Positions 16,616-18,074 of a stretch of DNA of 18,074 nucleotides are shown one piece after another. The DNA lies in contig JBBRKS010000079.1 in assembly GCA_038231775.1 (NCBI GenBank), forward strand, positions 1 to 18,074, in the 5' to 3' direction. The notes below the pieces were generated by a model, which saw only the letters and a list, made by a program, of their open reading frames with translations, had not been told where the DNA came from and did not search any database. Position 1 is the first letter of the stretch. Every line of letters starts with the position of its first letter. This stretch comes from Stagnihabitans sp038231775. GTDB lineage: Bacteria > Pseudomonadota > Alphaproteobacteria > Rhodobacterales > Rhodobacteraceae. Both the position numbers and the translations under genes were made by a program.

Positions 16616-16632
16616 CACCCGACATTCGGGTG
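16616..16632. repeat. Hairpin in the IS66 right end
   Basis: CACCCGA-CAT-TCGGGTG is a perfect 7-bp stem, followed by AAAA, located 9 bases inside the right inverted repeat. It may terminate or block transcription entering or leaving the element, or serve in transposase recognition. Confidence 0.5.
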
Positions 16633-16665
16633 AAAACCGCAAGGCGGTCCCAATCGGTCGGTTAC

Positions 16666-16673
16666 CAAAGAGC
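16666..16673. repeat. Right copy of the IS66 8-bp target-site duplication
   Basis: CAAAGAGC is identical to 14085-14092 and immediately follows the right inverted repeat. Confidence 0.93.
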
Positions 16674-16816
16674 TGGCCACAGATTTTGATGAAATGATTA
16701 CAGCAGCCCGTGCGCTGAAGTCCGACTACGACCGATTGGAAGCCAGCCTCGCCGACATGGAAACCTGCCTGCTCTATGCCAGCACGCTTGATGATGCGAA
16801 GCTTTGTACGCCCTAA
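16673..16816 (+). pseudogene. 3' part of the exported cysteine-rich gene, severed by IS66
   Basis: Joining base 14092 directly to base 16674 (removing the IS and one duplication copy) continues the same reading frame for 47 codons to TAA 16814-16816. The restored tail (LATDFDEMITAARALKSDYD, then RLEASLADMETCLLY and a terminal CTP) extends the coiled-coil-like helix and adds two cysteines. The reconstructed protein is 148 aa with ten mature-region cysteines. The fragment has no start or ribosome site of its own and is presumably silent. Confidence 0.88.
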
Positions 16817-16881
16817 GGTTTCCCTGCTTCCGAGGATGCCCCCCACCTGCTAGATTCAGAGCATCTAAGCGTCCGGTAGCA

Positions 16882-16977
16882 ATGTCCAAATCGCCCGACC
16901 AGTTCGAAGTCTTTCCCCGTCTGCTGCATTTGCGTCGGCTCGACCCCGCGCGCAACGTGCGGCGCTATTATCTGTAG
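16882..16977 (+). pseudogene. N-terminal remnant of a WGR-domain protein
   Basis: ATG 16882 opens a 31-codon frame ending at TAG 16975. The segment FPRLLHLRRLDPARNVRRYY matches the opening strand of small alphaproteobacterial WGR-domain proteins (LxLRRIDPARNMRRFY). The rest of the domain, including the WGR motif itself, is missing. The frame leaves the family at about 16973, where sequence with IS21-end features begins, so the gene was probably cut by that insertion. The match is recalled, not computed. Confidence 0.65.
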
Positions 16978-17101
16978 CGCGACAAACTGGATGAGAACTG
17001 CGCGTCAATCTGGATGGTGATCGTGTGTCGCAGTGAATTGAGGATCGCGGCTTTGGGTGTCGCGCGCAAGTGGTGTTTTTGGAGTTGATTGTCGCGGCGC
17101 G

Positions 17102-17914
17102 TCAATCTGTCTGTGTTTTGAGTGTCGCGCGTGATGCTGGTCTGCCGGGACCCCGCTGATGATCGATGGCTTCCCTCCTGCGATAGCTTTCGACGTTGAG
17201 TTCGAGGATGGTTGAATGGTGCACGAGCCTATCGACGGCGGCGAGAGTCATCGCCGGGTCGGGGAAGATGCGGTTCCAATCGCCGAAGGGCTGATTTGCG
17301 GTGATGGCGATGGAGCGTCGTTCGTATCGGGCGCTGATCAATTCGAACAGGACGCTGGTTTCGGGCTGGTCCTTGGTGACGTAGGCGAGGTCATCGAGGA
17401 TGATGAGCTGGTACTTGTCGAGGCGGGCGATTGCTGCCTCGAGAGCGAGTTCGCGCCGCGCGACCTGCAGTTTCTGGACCAGATCGGTGGTGCGGGTGAA
17501 CAGGACGCGCCAGCCATTCTCGATCAGGCCGAGGCCGATGGCGGCGGCCAGATGGGTTTTTCCACCGCCGGGCGGACCGAACAGGATCAGGTTGGCGCCG
17601 GCTTCCAGCCAGCTGTCTGCGGCGACGAGGGCCATGACCCGGGCTTTGGAAATGGTCGGCACCGCGTCGAAGTCGAAGCCGGACAGGGTCTTGCCCGGCG
17701 GCAGGCGTGCTTCGGCGAGGTGGCGTTCGATCCGCCGTTGCCCGCGTTCAGCGACCTCATGTTCTGCGAGGGCTGCGAGCAGCCGCGCGGCGGGCCAGCC
17801 TTCCTTGTCGGCCCGTTCAGTGAAGCTAGACCAGAGGTGCTTGATGGCTGGCAGACGCAGTTCATTGAGCAAAAGGTTCAGACGTGCCGCGTCGATGGGA
17901 TCAGAGGCGGTCAT
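17102..17914 (-). CDS. istB: IS21-family helper ATPase IstB
   Basis: 270 aa on the minus strand; ATG at 17914-17912 with AGGAG seven bases upstream. This AAA+ ATPase (DnaC-like) directs target choice and activates the IstA transposase. Visible are the N-terminal helical domain (LNLLLNELRLPAIKHLW), Walker A GPPGGGKT at 113-120, Walker B LIILDD at 170-175, a sensor-like AITANQPF at 203-210 and the C-terminal LVHHSTILELNVESYR region. Length and motifs are normal for the family. Its start overlaps the istA stop as ATGA. Confidence 0.95.
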   Translation of the reverse strand: MTASDPIDAARLNLLLNELRLPAIKHLWSSFTERADKEGWPAARLLAALAEHEVAERGQRRIERHLAEARLPPGKTLSGFDFDAVPTISKARVMALVAADSWLEAGANLILFGPPGGGKTHLAAAIGLGLIENGWRVLFTRTTDLVQKLQVARRELALEAAIARLDKYQLIILDDLAYVTKDQPETSVLFELISARYERRSIAITANQPFGDWNRIFPDPAMTLAAVDRLVHHSTILELNVESYRRREAIDHQRGPGRPASRATLKTQTD

Positions 17915-18074
17915 GCGGCTTCTCCTGTCGGCACGGCAGCCAGAAGGGCGTTGTAGTCACTGAGCGGAGTTATCAGCACGGTGATATTGGGCAAGGTGGC
18001 GGGATCGGGTGAGAACCGCGCCCGCATTGCCGCCATATCCGGCAGTTCGCCGGCAGCGATGAGGTCGCAGATGA
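17911..18074 (-). CDS. istA: IS21-family transposase IstA, C-terminal fragment
   Basis: The minus-strand frame enters from the right edge and ends at TGA (17913-17911), overlapping the istB start. The 53 visible residues include ELPDMAAMRARFSPDPATLP and VLITPLSDYNALL, which match the usual C-terminal tail of IstA (LPxLxxLRxRFxPDPxxLP, LxxYDxLL). The catalytic DDE domain lies outside the window. Confidence 0.85.
   Translation of the reverse strand, partial: ICDLIAAGELPDMAAMRARFSPDPATLPNITVLITPLSDYNALLAAVPTGEAA

Larger units (their letters stand above)
14093..16665 (+). mobile_element. Complete IS66-family insertion sequence (2573 bp)
   Basis: The ends are inverted repeats: 14093-14117 and the complement of 16641-16665 match at 24 of 25 positions and begin GTAACCGACCGATTGG. 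IS66 elements typically start with GTAA. Both ends are flanked by the same 8-bp sequence. Inside are three overlapping or adjacent genes in the standard order tnpA, tnpB, tnpC, all intact, so the element may still be mobile. It has inserted into the exported cysteine-rich gene in the same orientation as that gene. Confidence 0.95.
16973..18074 (-). mobile_element. IS21-family element, right-end portion, running off the window
   Basis: It contains istB and the end of istA on the minus strand, in the normal istA-istB order with an ATGA overlap. The terminal noncoding zone shows repeated TGTCGC sites at 17026, 17058, 17090 and 17123. It also has a repeated 13-mer GCGCGTCAATCTG at 17000-17012 and 17097-17109, as expected of IS21 ends with multiple transposase-binding repeats. 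The tip is placed at TGTAGC (16973) because the WGR gene stops matching there. The other end lies outside the window, so the duplication cannot be checked. Confidence 0.75.

Noticed and set aside
17026..17128. Possible CRISPR-like array from the 32-33 base spacing of TGTCGC
   Set aside because: Only six bases are shared, there are no full-length repeats or cas genes, and the position at an IS21 end explains it.
17216..17956. Plus-strand open frame of 246 codons opposite istB
   Set aside because: It is antisense to a well-recognised IstB with Walker motifs; the translation is low-complexity Gly/Glu/Val-rich.

Overview
This is a GC-rich accessory region, most likely from a plasmid or integrative conjugative element of a Rhodobacterales-type alphaproteobacterium (Paracoccus/Rhodobacter/Roseobacter relatives). 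The assignment rests on codon choice, on the trio of strawberry-notch methylase-helicase, Toprim protein and DUF2493 protein that I know from such elements, and on the IS66 and IS21 insertions. No rRNA, tRNA or housekeeping gene was seen, so the species is not fixed by the window.

Layout. 1-1.3 kb: the tail of a small conserved hypothetical gene, then a toxin-antitoxin pair (Xre/DUF2384 antitoxin plus RES-domain toxin, ATGA-overlapped) with a perfect palindrome in its promoter region. 1.3-1.8 kb: a 58-aa remnant resembling the C-terminus of a DUF1778 antitoxin, convergent with a 97-aa protein built from two copies of one small motif. 2.0-7.5 kb: a 1479-aa methyltransferase/helicase of the strawberry-notch family and, directly behind it, a Toprim primase-like protein. 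7.5-7.85 kb: a non-coding gap with an elaborate nested inverted-repeat structure. 7.85-8.8 kb: a DUF2493 (SLOG/YspA-like) protein closed by a clear rho-independent terminator. 8.9-13.8 kb: a complete single-polypeptide type ISP restriction-modification enzyme (nuclease, helicase, methyltransferase, target recognition), i.e. an anti-phage gene. Its stop overlaps the start of a small exported cysteine-rich gene.

That exported gene is broken. An intact IS66-family element (14093-16665) with 24/25 matching terminal inverted repeats has inserted into it and made a perfect 8-bp target duplication (CAAAGAGC). Removing the element and one duplication copy restores an open frame of 148 codons: signal peptide, eight clustered cysteines, a coiled-coil-like helix and a cysteine-containing tail. 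A second element, of the IS21 family (istB and the end of istA, minus strand), cuts a WGR-domain gene after about 30 codons and runs off the right edge.

How it fits together: the left part looks like element maintenance (toxin-antitoxin) and DNA processing (methylase-helicase, Toprim, SLOG). The centre is a defence gene with a translationally coupled secreted partner of unknown role. The right side is being eroded by insertion sequences. The items most worth checking are the reconstructed partner gene, the structured 7633-7766 element and the short in-frame hairpin-bearing insertion inside the strawberry-notch gene.
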